Of a stretch of 61,719 nt of DNA, positions 53,967-61,658 are shown piece after piece. The position numbers and the translations under genes were made by a program. Below the pieces are notes generated by a model. That model was not told where the DNA came from, searched no databases, and worked only from the letters and a program-made list of their open reading frames with translations. The stretch lies in contig CANQQE010000015.1 in the NCBI GenBank assembly GCA_947625935.1, positions 1 to 61,719 on the forward strand. The letters run 5' to 3'. Origin of the DNA: an uncultured Muribaculaceae bacterium (GTDB taxonomy: Bacteria; Bacteroidota; Bacteroidia; Bacteroidales; Muribaculaceae). The stretch's first letter is position 1. The number at the start of each line of letters is the position of its first letter.

Positions 53967-54284
53967 TTATTTTTTGCATTCGGCTTTTTTGCACTCAGCT
54001 TTTTTGCAGTCAACGTTTTTGCACTCGGCTTTTTTGCACTCAGCTTTTTTGCACTCAACGTTTTTGCAATCGGCTTTTTTGCAGTCAACGTTTTTGCAAT
54101 CGGCCTTCTTGCACTCAGCTTTTTTGCAGTCAACGTTTTTGCAATCGGCCTTTTTGCACTCCTCTTTCTTGCATTCTACCTTGGCCTTGCAGCACGATTC
54201 AACTTTATTGCAGGTAGTCACATCTGCGGCATTGAGCGAAACGCAAAGTGCGATCGCGCTCAGCATAAGTAAGATTTTTTTCAT
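53967..54284 (-). CDS. Secreted Cys/Lys-rich pentad-repeat protein
   Basis: I do not recognise a characterised family. The 105-residue protein has a signal peptide (MKKILLMLSAIALCVSLNA, cleaved before ADVTT), so it is exported. The mature part is almost wholly a tandem of five-residue units: CKKAE, CKKAD, CKNVD and CKNVE, about 14 copies plus a partial one, each starting with cysteine. It is therefore strongly basic and has cysteine at every fifth position (roughly 18 in all). Metal binding or disulfide cross-linking is possible. The DNA repeat unit is 15 bp, so copy number could change by slippage. It lies divergent from the OmpA-like gene, with tandem repeats between them. Confidence 0.75.
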   Translation of the reverse strand: MKKILLMLSAIALCVSLNAADVTTCNKVESCCKAKVECKKEECKKADCKNVDCKKAECKKADCKNVDCKKADCKNVECKKAECKKAECKNVDCKKAECKKAECKK

Positions 54285-54330
54285 AATCTGAATGTTATTG
54301 TCTAAATGGTTATATTAATTGCATACTATA

Positions 54331-54368
54331 TATAAGTATAACGGAATCATATAAGTATAACGGAATCA
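54331..54368. repeat. Two tandem 19-bp direct repeats
   Basis: TATAAGTATAACGGAATCA occurs twice back to back (54331-54349 and 54350-54368). The pair lies about 50 nt upstream of the Cys/Lys-repeat gene and about 300 nt before the OmpA-like gene. It may be a repeated operator or a local duplication. On the minus strand it contains TATACTTATA, AT-rich enough to form a promoter core. Confidence 0.75.
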
Positions 54369-54381
54369 CCTCCCAACTATT

Positions 54382-54420
54382 GCATCCCCCGGCCACTGTT
54401 TAACGCCGGCATCCCCCGGC
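54382..54420. repeat. Two 12-bp direct repeats
   Basis: GCATCCCCCGGC occurs at 54382-54393 and 54409-54420. The C-rich copies contrast with the surrounding AT-rich 387-bp gap between the Cys/Lys-repeat gene and the OmpA-like gene. Function unknown. Confidence 0.55.
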
Positions 54421-54630
54421 TGCTACATAAATTTATGGTCGGTGTGAGCAATTTCCCGCTTTCGATTGTTTATATATTTGGTAGCTTCCACTTGGGTTAG
54501 TTCTATCATTATTAATAAAATGGAAATTTCATGCAAATCGCCTTAACAAATTTTGAGTCCAAATTGGTTGTCTATTAACCATTTTCGTCAAAATTTTCTA
54601 AAAATGTTTTTTAATTTCATACTAATGTTA

Positions 54631-54638
54631 TATCTTTG
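54631..54638 (+). promoter_or_regulatory. -7 box for the OmpA-like gene
   Basis: TATCTTTG matches the -7 consensus and lies 34 nt before the ATG; a T-rich stretch (TGTTTTTT, about 20 nt upstream) occupies the -33 position. A second TATATTTG at 54473-54480 could be an upstream promoter. Confidence 0.6.
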
Positions 54639-54671
54639 TCCCAAATTTAACAACGTTATCTACCTTACAAA

Positions 54672-55811
54672 ATGAAAAAATCAATTCTTTTAGTTGCTGC
54701 TGCATTCGGTGTATTCGCAGCGCAAGCTCAGGAGACAACGCAAGCAATTGCTACTCCTAAATTGACTGACAACATCCAAGTAGGTATCGATGGTGGCGCT
54801 CTTGCTCCCCTCAAAGGCGGTGATTTCTTCAAAGACATCCGCGGAGGTTTCGGTATCCACATCGACAAAATGATTACTCCCACTTTCGGCATGGGTGTTG
54901 AAGGCTATGCTACTATCAACACTTCTTCTTGGAAGTACAGCCAGGGCCACAGCGCAACCGCTATCGACAACTCTTACGTTGGTCTCTATGGTCGTGTTAA
55001 CCTCTTCAACCTCTTCGGTGGTTACAAGTGCGAAGGCCGTAAATTTGACATGGACCTCATCGCAGGTGCAGGCTGGGGCCGTTACTATCAGACCCACGGC
55101 GGTTACAGCAACTACTTCGCTACCAAGGCAGGTCTCTCGTTCAACTACAACGTGAACAAAAACCTCACCTTGTCACTCAAGCCCTCTGTAGTTTACAACA
55201 TGAGCGACGCTCCCGCTTCTCACACTTCTGCTGCCTACGACGCTCGTCTCGCTTCTTTCAACCTTTTTGCAAGCGTTAGCTACAACATCAACCCCGGTTT
55301 CAACTGCGTTCGTCCCTACGACCAGGCTGAAGTTGATGCCCTCAACGCTCAGATCAACGACCTCCGCGGTCAGCTCGACGGTTGCGTAGCCGCTTCCAAC
55401 GCTTGGCAGGCTAAGGCTAACGGTCTCGCTGCTGAACTCGCAGCTTGCGAAGCTCGCAAAGCCGTTGTTAAAGAAGTCGTTTCTAACACTATCAACTCTG
55501 TTCGCTACGTATTCTATCGCGTAGGTTCTTCTAAGATTCTTGCCGATCAGCAGCCCAACGTTGAGATGATCGCCAAGTACCTCAAGAACCACCCCGAAGC
55601 TAAACTCGTCGTTAAGGGTTACGCTTCTCCCGAAGGTAGCGCTGAGCTCAACGCTAAACTCGCTGCTGCTCGTGCTGAGGCCGTTAAGACAGCTCTTGTT
55701 AAGAAATACAAAGTGGCTGCTGACCGCATCACTGCTGAAGGCGAAGGCGTTGGTCACATGTTCGAGGAAGAAAGCTGGAACCGTGTAGCAATCTGCACCC
55801 TCGACAAATAA
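54672..55811 (+). CDS. OmpA-family outer membrane protein
   Basis: A 379-residue outer membrane protein. After a signal peptide (cleaved after QAQ or QA, about 20) comes an eight-strand-like beta barrel (about 30-215) with alternating aromatic strands, then a short coiled coil with AEVDALNAQINDLRGQLDG and a second helix (about 220-265), and a C-terminal OmpA peptidoglycan-binding domain with VFYRVGSSKILADQQPNVEM, LVVKGYASPEGSAELNAKLA and RITAEGEGVGHMFEE. It anchors the outer membrane to peptidoglycan. Codons are uniform, suggesting very high expression. It has its own promoter and terminator. Confidence 0.92.
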   Translation: MKKSILLVAAAFGVFAAQAQETTQAIATPKLTDNIQVGIDGGALAPLKGGDFFKDIRGGFGIHIDKMITPTFGMGVEGYATINTSSWKYSQGHSATAIDNSYVGLYGRVNLFNLFGGYKCEGRKFDMDLIAGAGWGRYYQTHGGYSNYFATKAGLSFNYNVNKNLTLSLKPSVVYNMSDAPASHTSAAYDARLASFNLFASVSYNINPGFNCVRPYDQAEVDALNAQINDLRGQLDGCVAASNAWQAKANGLAAELAACEARKAVVKEVVSNTINSVRYVFYRVGSSKILADQQPNVEMIAKYLKNHPEAKLVVKGYASPEGSAELNAKLAAARAEAVKTALVKKYKVAADRITAEGEGVGHMFEEESWNRVAICTLDK

Positions 55812-55844
55812 TCACACCGCTGATTATACCATAAGATAACAATT

Positions 55845-55880
55845 GCGACCCCGGCATCCCGCCGGGGTCGCTTCTTTTTT
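55845..55880 (+). terminator. Intrinsic terminator after the OmpA-like gene
   Basis: GCGACCCCGGC pairs perfectly with GCCGGGGTCGC (11 bp) around ATCCC and is followed by TTCTTTTTT. It lies 34 nt past the stop. Confidence 0.93.
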
Positions 55881-55939
55881 CCCACCTCCGGGGCGGCGCG
55901 CCGCTGCCATGACCCGCCGTTATCCCCCGCGTTGGATAA

Positions 55940-55974
55940 CCCCATGTTGGAGCGCGTGGCGCGACTACATGGGG
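55940..55974. repeat. Intergenic palindrome
   Basis: CCCCATGT (55940-55947) pairs with ACATGGGG (55967-55974); inside, GCGC-GTG-GCGC forms a second stem. The core CCCATG recalls the palindromic family at 61091 and 2638, but the flanks differ, so membership is uncertain. It lies between two convergent genes. Confidence 0.45.
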
Positions 55975-56038
55975 GACCAACAACCAAACCCCAAAATAGC
56001 TATCTCGCAAAGGTTGCCCCGCCTCACGCCCTCCCTTT

Positions 56039-57055
56039 CTACAACTGCGAAAACCGCCTCACACCCCTAAGGTAATATGCCCATAGCAGATTCAGCCGAC
56101 AGTCATCCCGTTCGCGGAGCAGGTCACGCTCCGCCGTGGAGGTATATTTCACCCTCATGCGTCGGAAATCATTGTGAGCTTTCAATATCGCCTTCGCGTT
56201 ACCCCAATCCATCGTCAGGGCAAACTTCATGAACGCTATCGTGTCGAGCAGACGGCGGCGTAGCAAAGTCCTCCGGCGGCTTCTCGGGGGCAGATTCTTG
56301 TGTAGTAACAACAGATTGTTGCGGAAATTAAGATAAGTCTTTCGCGGATTTGATGCCGGCAGGCTACCCCCGCCGAGATGGTAAACCACCCCCTGAGGCA
56401 CTGCGACAATATCATACCCCATTAGCAATATGCGCCAACACAGGTCTATCTCCTCCATATGGGCGAAGAAATCGCGGTCCAAGCCTCCCGCCTTCAGATA
56501 CAGCTCCGACCTCACCATCAGTGCGGCCCCGGTAGCCCAGAAAATCGGTATAACGCTGTCATATTGCCCATTGTCGGTCTCCACCGTCGACAGCATACGA
56601 CCCCGGCAATACGGATAGCCGTTGCGGTCTATGAAACCTCCCGCCGCCCCGGCGTATTCAAACAGCTCAGGCTCGCGGTAAGAGCGTATCTTAGGTTGGC
56701 AGGCTCCCGTCTCGGGGTGCGACTCCATGTAATCATAGAGCGGGCGTAGCCACCCTTCCGAGGTAGCCACATCCGAGTTCAGAAGCACCGTATAGCGGTA
56801 TCCCGTCTGCTCTATAGCCTTGTTGTAGCCCTCGGCAAACCCATAGTTCTTGTCAAATTCAATGAGTTTTACTGTTGGAAACTTCTCCTTCAGCAGTGTC
56901 GTCGAGCCGTCGGTGCTGCCGTTGTCGGCCACAATCACGTCGGCGATGTCGGCCGGGGTTGTGGCCGTTACTTTGGGTAGGAACTCTTTAAGAAGTTTTT
57001 CGCCGTTCCAGTTGAGGATTATGACGGCGATAGGTTTATCGCTGTTTGGTGTCAT
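56039..57055 (-). CDS. Glycosyltransferase family 2 (WbbL-like)
   Basis: A 338-residue GT-A enzyme of the rhamnosyltransferase-like GT2 group. Motifs are IAVIILNWNGEKLLKEFLP, VADNGSTDGSTTLL, NYGFAEGYNKAI, LLNSDVATSEGWL (metal-binding region) and the C-terminal FFAHMEEIDLCWRI, where the acidic residues include the catalytic base. It overlaps the LpxL-like gene by 20 nt, indicating co-expression, so it may glycosylate LPS core or another lipid. Its acceptor is not known. Confidence 0.9.
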   Translation of the reverse strand: MTPNSDKPIAVIILNWNGEKLLKEFLPKVTATTPADIADVIVADNGSTDGSTTLLKEKFPTVKLIEFDKNYGFAEGYNKAIEQTGYRYTVLLNSDVATSEGWLRPLYDYMESHPETGACQPKIRSYREPELFEYAGAAGGFIDRNGYPYCRGRMLSTVETDNGQYDSVIPIFWATGAALMVRSELYLKAGGLDRDFFAHMEEIDLCWRILLMGYDIVAVPQGVVYHLGGGSLPASNPRKTYLNFRNNLLLLHKNLPPRSRRRTLLRRRLLDTIAFMKFALTMDWGNAKAILKAHNDFRRMRVKYTSTAERDLLRERDDCRLNLLWAYYLRGVRRFSQL

Positions 57056-57965
57056 TCTGTAGGTCGTTTGCGGGTAACGTCACTGGTTTTTTCCAACGTT
57101 TGTGGGTCCACAGCCAGTTTGCGGGGTCTCTTCTTATCGTTTCTTCGAGCAGAGCCGCATATTGGTCTGTAAGCTCCATCGGTTGCAGCTTCGAGGCGTC
57201 CTCCGTGAGCAGCTTCATTTTGATGGTATAGTGCCCTCGTGAGGTCTTCCTCATGTCCCAGTACACCACAGCCATACCGAGCTTCGAGGCGAGAGTCTCG
57301 GTGCCGGTGATAAACGCCGTTGGGTGGTTCAGGAACATCAGCACCCGCGTCGGGTCGCCGTGACTTGGCTTTTGGTCGCTCATGAACCCCGTGATCGACG
57401 GCATATGGTCACGCCTGAGTCTGATCAGGTCGCGGAGAACGCTGCTCTTGGGAAACGACAGCGGCTTGAAGCGGCTGCGTATCTTGAGCATATAGGCGTC
57501 AAACCATTTGTTGCGCAGTGGGCGGTACACTTGGCAAAACTCAGCGTCGATACCCGCCTTCAGGCTGCTCCACAAGGTGATCGACGGTGCCCACTCCCAG
57601 TTGAATGTATGGGCGAAGTAAGCCACTATTGATTTCCCCTCGCTCATCAGGCGGTCGATTTCCTCGATTCCCTCGAAGGTCATGCGGCGTTTGATTTCGC
57701 TGTCTGAGATATGCCCTATTTTGACTGTCTCAACTATATAGTCGGCGAAGTTGCGGTAAAACTGGCGGCAGATTTGGCGGTGTTCTCGCTCGCTCTTTTC
57801 GGGGAACGAGTCAGTGATATGTTTCAATGCCACTTTGCGGCGGTAACCGACTATATGGTAAAGCACCGCGAAAATCACGTCCGACAATCCATAGAGCATC
57901 CACATCGGCATTCGCGAACCTGCGGCGAGCATCAGTTGCAGCGGCTTGTATTTCCACTCCTTCAT
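57036..57965 (-). CDS. LpxL/HtrB-family lipid A acyltransferase
   Basis: This family adds secondary acyl chains to lipid A from acyl-ACP at the inner membrane. The start is set at the ATG 57965, whose ATGA overlaps the mtaB stop; an ATG at 57971 is in frame too. The 309-residue protein has an N-terminal hydrophobic region and the catalytic H-X4-E pair in YFAHTFNWEW (His119, Glu124), followed by the QVYRPLRNKWFDAYM and GFMSDQKPSHGDP blocks. Bacteroidales lipid A is usually penta- or tetra-acylated, so one such enzyme is expected. Confidence 0.88.
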   Translation of the reverse strand: MKEWKYKPLQLMLAAGSRMPMWMLYGLSDVIFAVLYHIVGYRRKVALKHITDSFPEKSEREHRQICRQFYRNFADYIVETVKIGHISDSEIKRRMTFEGIEEIDRLMSEGKSIVAYFAHTFNWEWAPSITLWSSLKAGIDAEFCQVYRPLRNKWFDAYMLKIRSRFKPLSFPKSSVLRDLIRLRRDHMPSITGFMSDQKPSHGDPTRVLMFLNHPTAFITGTETLASKLGMAVVYWDMRKTSRGHYTIKMKLLTEDASKLQPMELTDQYAALLEETIRRDPANWLWTHKRWKKPVTLPANDLQNDTKQR

Positions 57966-59278
57966 AGGCATACCTCCCCGGCGATTTCCTCGCCACCGTT
58001 TATTATCTCGTTTAGTTTCACGTTGACTATGTTGTTGTCCAATGAGCTGTCGGCCGTTACCCTCACTTTCAGGTAATTGTCGGTGAAACCCGACATTGTG
58101 CCGTCGTGGCCGTGTTCCAATAGTGCCGGGCGAGTCTGTCCGACAAACCGCGCCGCGAATTCCGACAGCTTTTTCTCCGATAGATTGAGCATCACGCGGG
58201 TGCGGCGGTGCTTCTCCTCCTGAGTCACTATGTGGTCGATTGAGAGAGCTTTGGTCCCGGGACGTTCAGAGTAGGGGAACACATGGAGCTGCGAGATGTT
58301 GAGCGACTCGATGAACTCCCGCGACGCCTTGAACTCATCGGCTGTCTCTCCGCGGGCCCCGACGATAAGGTCTACACCGATAAACGCGTCAGGCAGCGCG
58401 TGGTTGATTCGCTCTATCCTGTCGCGGAAAAGGGCCGTGTCATAGTGGCGGCGCATCAGCTTCAGCACCGCGTCCGACCCGCATTGAAGCGGTATGTGGA
58501 AATGCGGCATGAAACTGCGCGACCCTGCGACGAAGTCTATGATTTCAGGCGTGAGCAGGTTCGGCTCTATCGACGAGATGCGGTAGCGTTCTATTCCTTC
58601 AACCTTGTCAAGCTCTTTGATGAGGTCTAAAAACGTGTCATCGCGGCCCTTCCCGAAGTCACCGATGTTGACCCCGGTGATTACGATCTCTTTACCGCCG
58701 TTGGCGGCCGCTTCTCGAGCCTGATTCACTATATCGCCGATGCTCCCGGAGCGGCTGCGGCCGCGGGCCATCGGGATGGTGCAGTAGGTGCAGTAATAGT
58801 CACAGCCGTCCTGAACCTTCAGGAAATAGCGCGTGCGGTCGCCGTGTGAGCATGACGGGATAAACCGGCGTATGTCGCGGGTAGGCGTAACGGTCAGGGT
58901 AGGGCGGTGGGTCGATGTCCACTCATCCAAAAATTTGACGAGCTGGTCTTTTTGGTCGTTTCCGGCCACTACCGCCACTCCCGGTAGCGTGGCGGCCTCG
59001 TCTCCCTTGAGCTGGGCGTAGCAGCCTGTCACTAAGATAGCCGCCTTCGGATAGCGTTTCGACAGTGAGCGGATGACTTGGCGGCTTTTCTTGTCGGCAA
59101 GCTCCGTGACGCTGCAGGTGTTGACGACGATGATGTCGGGGTTCTCGCCGATCTGTGTCCGGCGTATACCCCTGTCGGCAAGAAGCTTGGCTACTGTCGA
59201 GGTCTCCGAAAAGTTCAACTTGCAGCCGAGTGTGTGGAAAAGCGCGGTGCGGTTGTCAAATGTCGATTTATCTATCAT
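57962..59278 (-). CDS. mtaB: tRNA (N6-threonylcarbamoyl-A37) methylthiotransferase MtaB
   Basis: MtaB converts t6A37 to ms2t6A in tRNAs reading ANN codons. The ATG at 59278 (MIDKSTFDNRTALFHTLGCK) is chosen; an upstream start would run through the promoter. The 438-residue protein has the N-terminal cluster cysteines 19, 55 and 86 (TLGCK, NTCSVT, TGCYA), the radical-SAM cluster QDGCDYYCTYCTIP (159, 163, 166) and a C-terminal TRAM domain. GITGVNIGDFG-like ITGVNIGDFGKG identifies the MtaB rather than the MiaB branch. It heads the operon with lpxL and GT2. Confidence 0.92.
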   Translation of the reverse strand: MIDKSTFDNRTALFHTLGCKLNFSETSTVAKLLADRGIRRTQIGENPDIIVVNTCSVTELADKKSRQVIRSLSKRYPKAAILVTGCYAQLKGDEAATLPGVAVVAGNDQKDQLVKFLDEWTSTHRPTLTVTPTRDIRRFIPSCSHGDRTRYFLKVQDGCDYYCTYCTIPMARGRSRSGSIGDIVNQAREAAANGGKEIVITGVNIGDFGKGRDDTFLDLIKELDKVEGIERYRISSIEPNLLTPEIIDFVAGSRSFMPHFHIPLQCGSDAVLKLMRRHYDTALFRDRIERINHALPDAFIGVDLIVGARGETADEFKASREFIESLNISQLHVFPYSERPGTKALSIDHIVTQEEKHRRTRVMLNLSEKKLSEFAARFVGQTRPALLEHGHDGTMSGFTDNYLKVRVTADSSLDNNIVNVKLNEIINGGEEIAGEVCL

Positions 59279-59303
59279 GATGCTCCTGTTCTCATTGAAT
59301 TTA

Positions 59304-59311
59304 CAAAGGTA
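59304..59311 (-). promoter_or_regulatory. -7 box for the mtaB operon
   Basis: Minus-strand TACCTTTG matches the -7 consensus and lies about 26 nt before the mtaB ATG. The -33 position has a T-rich stretch without an exact TTTG. Confidence 0.5.
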
Positions 59312-59356
59312 ACGCTTTTTGCCTATCGAAAATGTGTCATTTTCCACCTTTTTCTA

Positions 59357-59364
59357 TATCTTTG
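59357..59364 (+). promoter_or_regulatory. -7 box for the acyl-CoA synthetase gene
   Basis: TATCTTTG matches the -7 consensus and lies 30 nt before the ATG. It is back-to-back with the mtaB promoter in a 115-bp gap. Confidence 0.5.
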
Positions 59365-59393
59365 CTTTCAACTAACCCTGCAAACACTCCCGC

Positions 59394-61067
59394 ATGAAAT
59401 ATTTTACCGAAGATTTCAACAAGATTTTTGCCGACAGTTTCCGTGAGAATTGGAGTCTGCCCGCACTCACTGAGTTTGGCGAGAACAACACCGTCACCTA
59501 CGAGGAGTTCGCACGCCGCATCGCCCGCGTGCATCTGCTATATGCGACTCTCGGCATAAAACCCGGCGACAAAGTCGCTCTTGTTGGCAAAAACAACGCC
59601 ACTTGGGTCATTGTGTTTATGGCCACCGTGACCTACGGGGCCGTGATTGTTCCGATTTTGCAGGATTTCAACCCCACCGACACCCAACACATCATCAACC
59701 ACTCCGATGCCGAGTTGCTTTTTGTTGCCCCCTCTATCTGGGAAAACCTCGACCTCGAATGCCTGCCGCAGATTAGAGCCGCCGTTTCGCTTGAAAACCG
59801 CCGCGTGCTCGATGAGCGCGACACCGATTCGCGGCCTGTGGAAAAAGCGCTGAAAAACCTCACACGCAAGTTCCGCCGATGCTTCCCCGCCGGATTCACC
59901 CGCGATGATGTCGTCTACCCTCAGGCCAACCCCGGCGACACTGCCGTGATTAACTATACCTCCGGGACCACCGGATTCTCCAAAGGGGTCATGCTCACCT
60001 ACGGTAACCTCGTCGGCAACATCGTCTTCGGTGTCAGATCACGCCTTCACTTCTCCGGATCACGCTGCCTGTCATTTCTGCCGTTGGCCCACGCTTACGG
60101 TTGCGCCTTCGATATGCTTGTGCCGCTCGCAGCCGGAACTCACATAACGCTTTTCGGCCGACTCCCAACCCCCAAATTGCTACTCTCGGCCTTGGCTCAG
60201 GTAAAGCCCAATCTCGTCATATGCGTACCGCTGATTCTCGAAAAAATTTACCGCAAGAGCATCGTGCCGCTGATCACAAAGCGCGCCATGCGCTGGGCGT
60301 TGGTGGTCCCGTTGCTCGACACAGCCATCTACGCCAAGATTCGACGCAAACTTGTCGACGCATTCGGCGGCCATTTTGAAGAAGTGATTGTAGGCGGTGC
60401 GCCGCTCAACCGCGAGGTCGAGGAATTTCTGCATCACATAAAATTCCCGTTCACCGTTGGCTACGGAATGACCGAGTGCGGGCCACTGATCAGCTACACC
60501 CCCTGGCGGCAGTTTATCCCGACTTCCGCCGGCCGGGTGCTCCAACCCATTATGGAAGCCAAAGTCATAAGCGATGACCCCGAAAACACACCCGGAGAAA
60601 TATGCGTCCGAGGGCAGAACGTCATGAAAGGCTACTACAAAAACCCCGGAGCAACCGAAGCCGTGCTCGACGAGGACGGATGGCTCCACACGGGCGACAT
60701 GGGCACAATCTCCGCCGACGGCACCATTTTCATCCGAGGCCGTTACAAAACAATGATACTCTCAGCGAGCGGGCAGAACATATACCCCGAGGAAATCGAG
60801 GCCAAACTCAACAATATGCCCTACGTCGCCGAAAGCCTTGTCGTCGAGCGCGGTAACGGGCTCACAGCCCTCGTTTATCCCGACTACGAAGCCGTCGATG
60901 CCGACGGCATAACCATCCACTCGCTCCCCGAAGTCATGGAACGCGTCCGTCAGGATCTCAACAAACTCGTAGCCCCCTACGAACAGATACAGCGCATACA
61001 GCTCATCGCCAACGAATTTGAAAAAACCCCGAAACGCTCCATCAAACGCTACCTCTACAACGCCTGA
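59394..61067 (+). CDS. AMP-dependent long-chain fatty acyl-CoA synthetase/ligase
   Basis: The protein activates a fatty or other carboxylic acid via an acyl-AMP to a CoA (or ACP) thioester. Its 557 residues carry the ANL-superfamily core motifs: INYTSGTTGFSKGVMLTYGN (P-loop, from Asn187), YGMTECGPLISYTP (A5), GWLHTGDMG (A7), IFIRGRYKTMI (A8) and EEIEAKLNNMPYVAESLVVE. The ending KTPKRSIKRYLY is where the catalytic lysine is expected; the exact alignment there is not certain. The substrate is not predictable, but homologues act on long-chain fatty acids. It is monocistronic. Confidence 0.9.
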   Translation: MKYFTEDFNKIFADSFRENWSLPALTEFGENNTVTYEEFARRIARVHLLYATLGIKPGDKVALVGKNNATWVIVFMATVTYGAVIVPILQDFNPTDTQHIINHSDAELLFVAPSIWENLDLECLPQIRAAVSLENRRVLDERDTDSRPVEKALKNLTRKFRRCFPAGFTRDDVVYPQANPGDTAVINYTSGTTGFSKGVMLTYGNLVGNIVFGVRSRLHFSGSRCLSFLPLAHAYGCAFDMLVPLAAGTHITLFGRLPTPKLLLSALAQVKPNLVICVPLILEKIYRKSIVPLITKRAMRWALVVPLLDTAIYAKIRRKLVDAFGGHFEEVIVGGAPLNREVEEFLHHIKFPFTVGYGMTECGPLISYTPWRQFIPTSAGRVLQPIMEAKVISDDPENTPGEICVRGQNVMKGYYKNPGATEAVLDEDGWLHTGDMGTISADGTIFIRGRYKTMILSASGQNIYPEEIEAKLNNMPYVAESLVVERGNGLTALVYPDYEAVDADGITIHSLPEVMERVRQDLNKLVAPYEQIQRIQLIANEFEKTPKRSIKRYLYNA

Positions 61068-61090
61068 CTCCCGCCGGGTAGCCCCTCCCC

Positions 61091-61215
61091 GGTAGTGCTT
61101 GCCCATGGGCAAGCCGCCTGATAGTGCGTTTATAGAGTTGGTAGGGCCTGCCCATGGACTGGCCGCCAAAAAAACGCTTTTATTGCCGGTAGGGCCAGCC
61201 CATGGGCTGGCCGCC
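61091..61215 (+). repeat. Three regularly spaced palindromic repeats
   Basis: Imperfect 28-bp units at 61091-61118, 61140-61167 and 61188-61215 share GGTAG, a palindromic core around CCCATGG, and a GCCGCC end. The starts are 49 and 48 bp apart, separated by unrelated 20-21-bp stretches. A fourth copy, inverted, is at 2638-2664. The units lie in non-coding DNA after the acyl-CoA synthetase gene and could fold into RNA or DNA hairpins. Confidence 0.75.
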
Positions 61216-61256
61216 GTCCCGTCCGTAAATCCCGGTAGGGATTCATTCATGTATAG

Positions 61257-61284
61257 CCGGGTATTGCCGTCAGGCAATGCCCGG
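61257..61284. repeat. Perfect stem-loop downstream of the palindromic repeats
   Basis: CCGGGTATTGCC pairs with GGCAATGCCCGG (12 bp, one G-U) around GTCA. It follows CCCGGTAGGG (61231-61240), which restates the start of the repeat family. No T-run follows, so it is not an intrinsic terminator. Confidence 0.55.
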
Positions 61285-61329
61285 AAAGTATTCCTATGAA
61301 CAGTTTATTGCAACAGCTTCCTGTCGTTG

Positions 61330-61608
61330 TCACCGCTCTCCAACACACTCATTTAATTCTACTGAAATCCAACTTGCGAATTTAAAAGCGATGTCTTTAT
61401 GTGCGTATGTGCCTCCATAACGCCCTTTCCTCACAATTATGCCGACTGCATTTGTGCGTTCTATCCATTCTGATGCGCTCAACACAAACGACGGCAAACC
61501 GGCGCTCATTCTAAAGTGGTCAAATTCGACCACTTTGAAATTAGGGTTATGTATCACCTCCCATGTGCCGAGAAATTCAATAGCAAAGTTATTAATTTTC
61601 GGTGACAC
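61330..61608 (-). pseudogene. KilA-N domain gene remnant
   Basis: The frame encodes the middle of a KilA-N DNA-binding domain: IEFLGTWEVIHNPNFKVVEF, FVLSASEWIERTNAVGI and the hallmark GRYGGTYAHKDIAFKFASWI. Complete family members are about 250-280 residues and carry a start region before the FLGxWE motif and an IKEFQRLK region after it. Here only GTG is available at the front, an upstream stop is close, and the frame ends a few residues after WISVEL. It is thus truncated on both sides and probably non-functional. Such genes are typical of phages and mobile elements. Confidence 0.7.
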
Positions 61609-61658
61609 CCCGCCTTCCGATGCAAATTTCCCTCTCCGGTAGGAGACTGTCTAACAAG

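Noticed and set aside
53946-54291. Two long plus-strand frames across the Cys/Lys-repeat gene, rich in Phe-Ala and His-Ser-Ala repeats
   Set aside because: They are mirror products of the 15-bp repeat, which keeps all frames open. Only the minus-strand frame has a signal peptide and a sensible composition.
61091-61215. A possible mini-CRISPR: three ~28-bp repeats with 20-21-bp spacers
   Set aside because: The repeats are imperfect and each is internally palindromic, only three units exist, no cas gene is near, and a lone inverted copy lies at 2638. A dispersed repeat family fits better.
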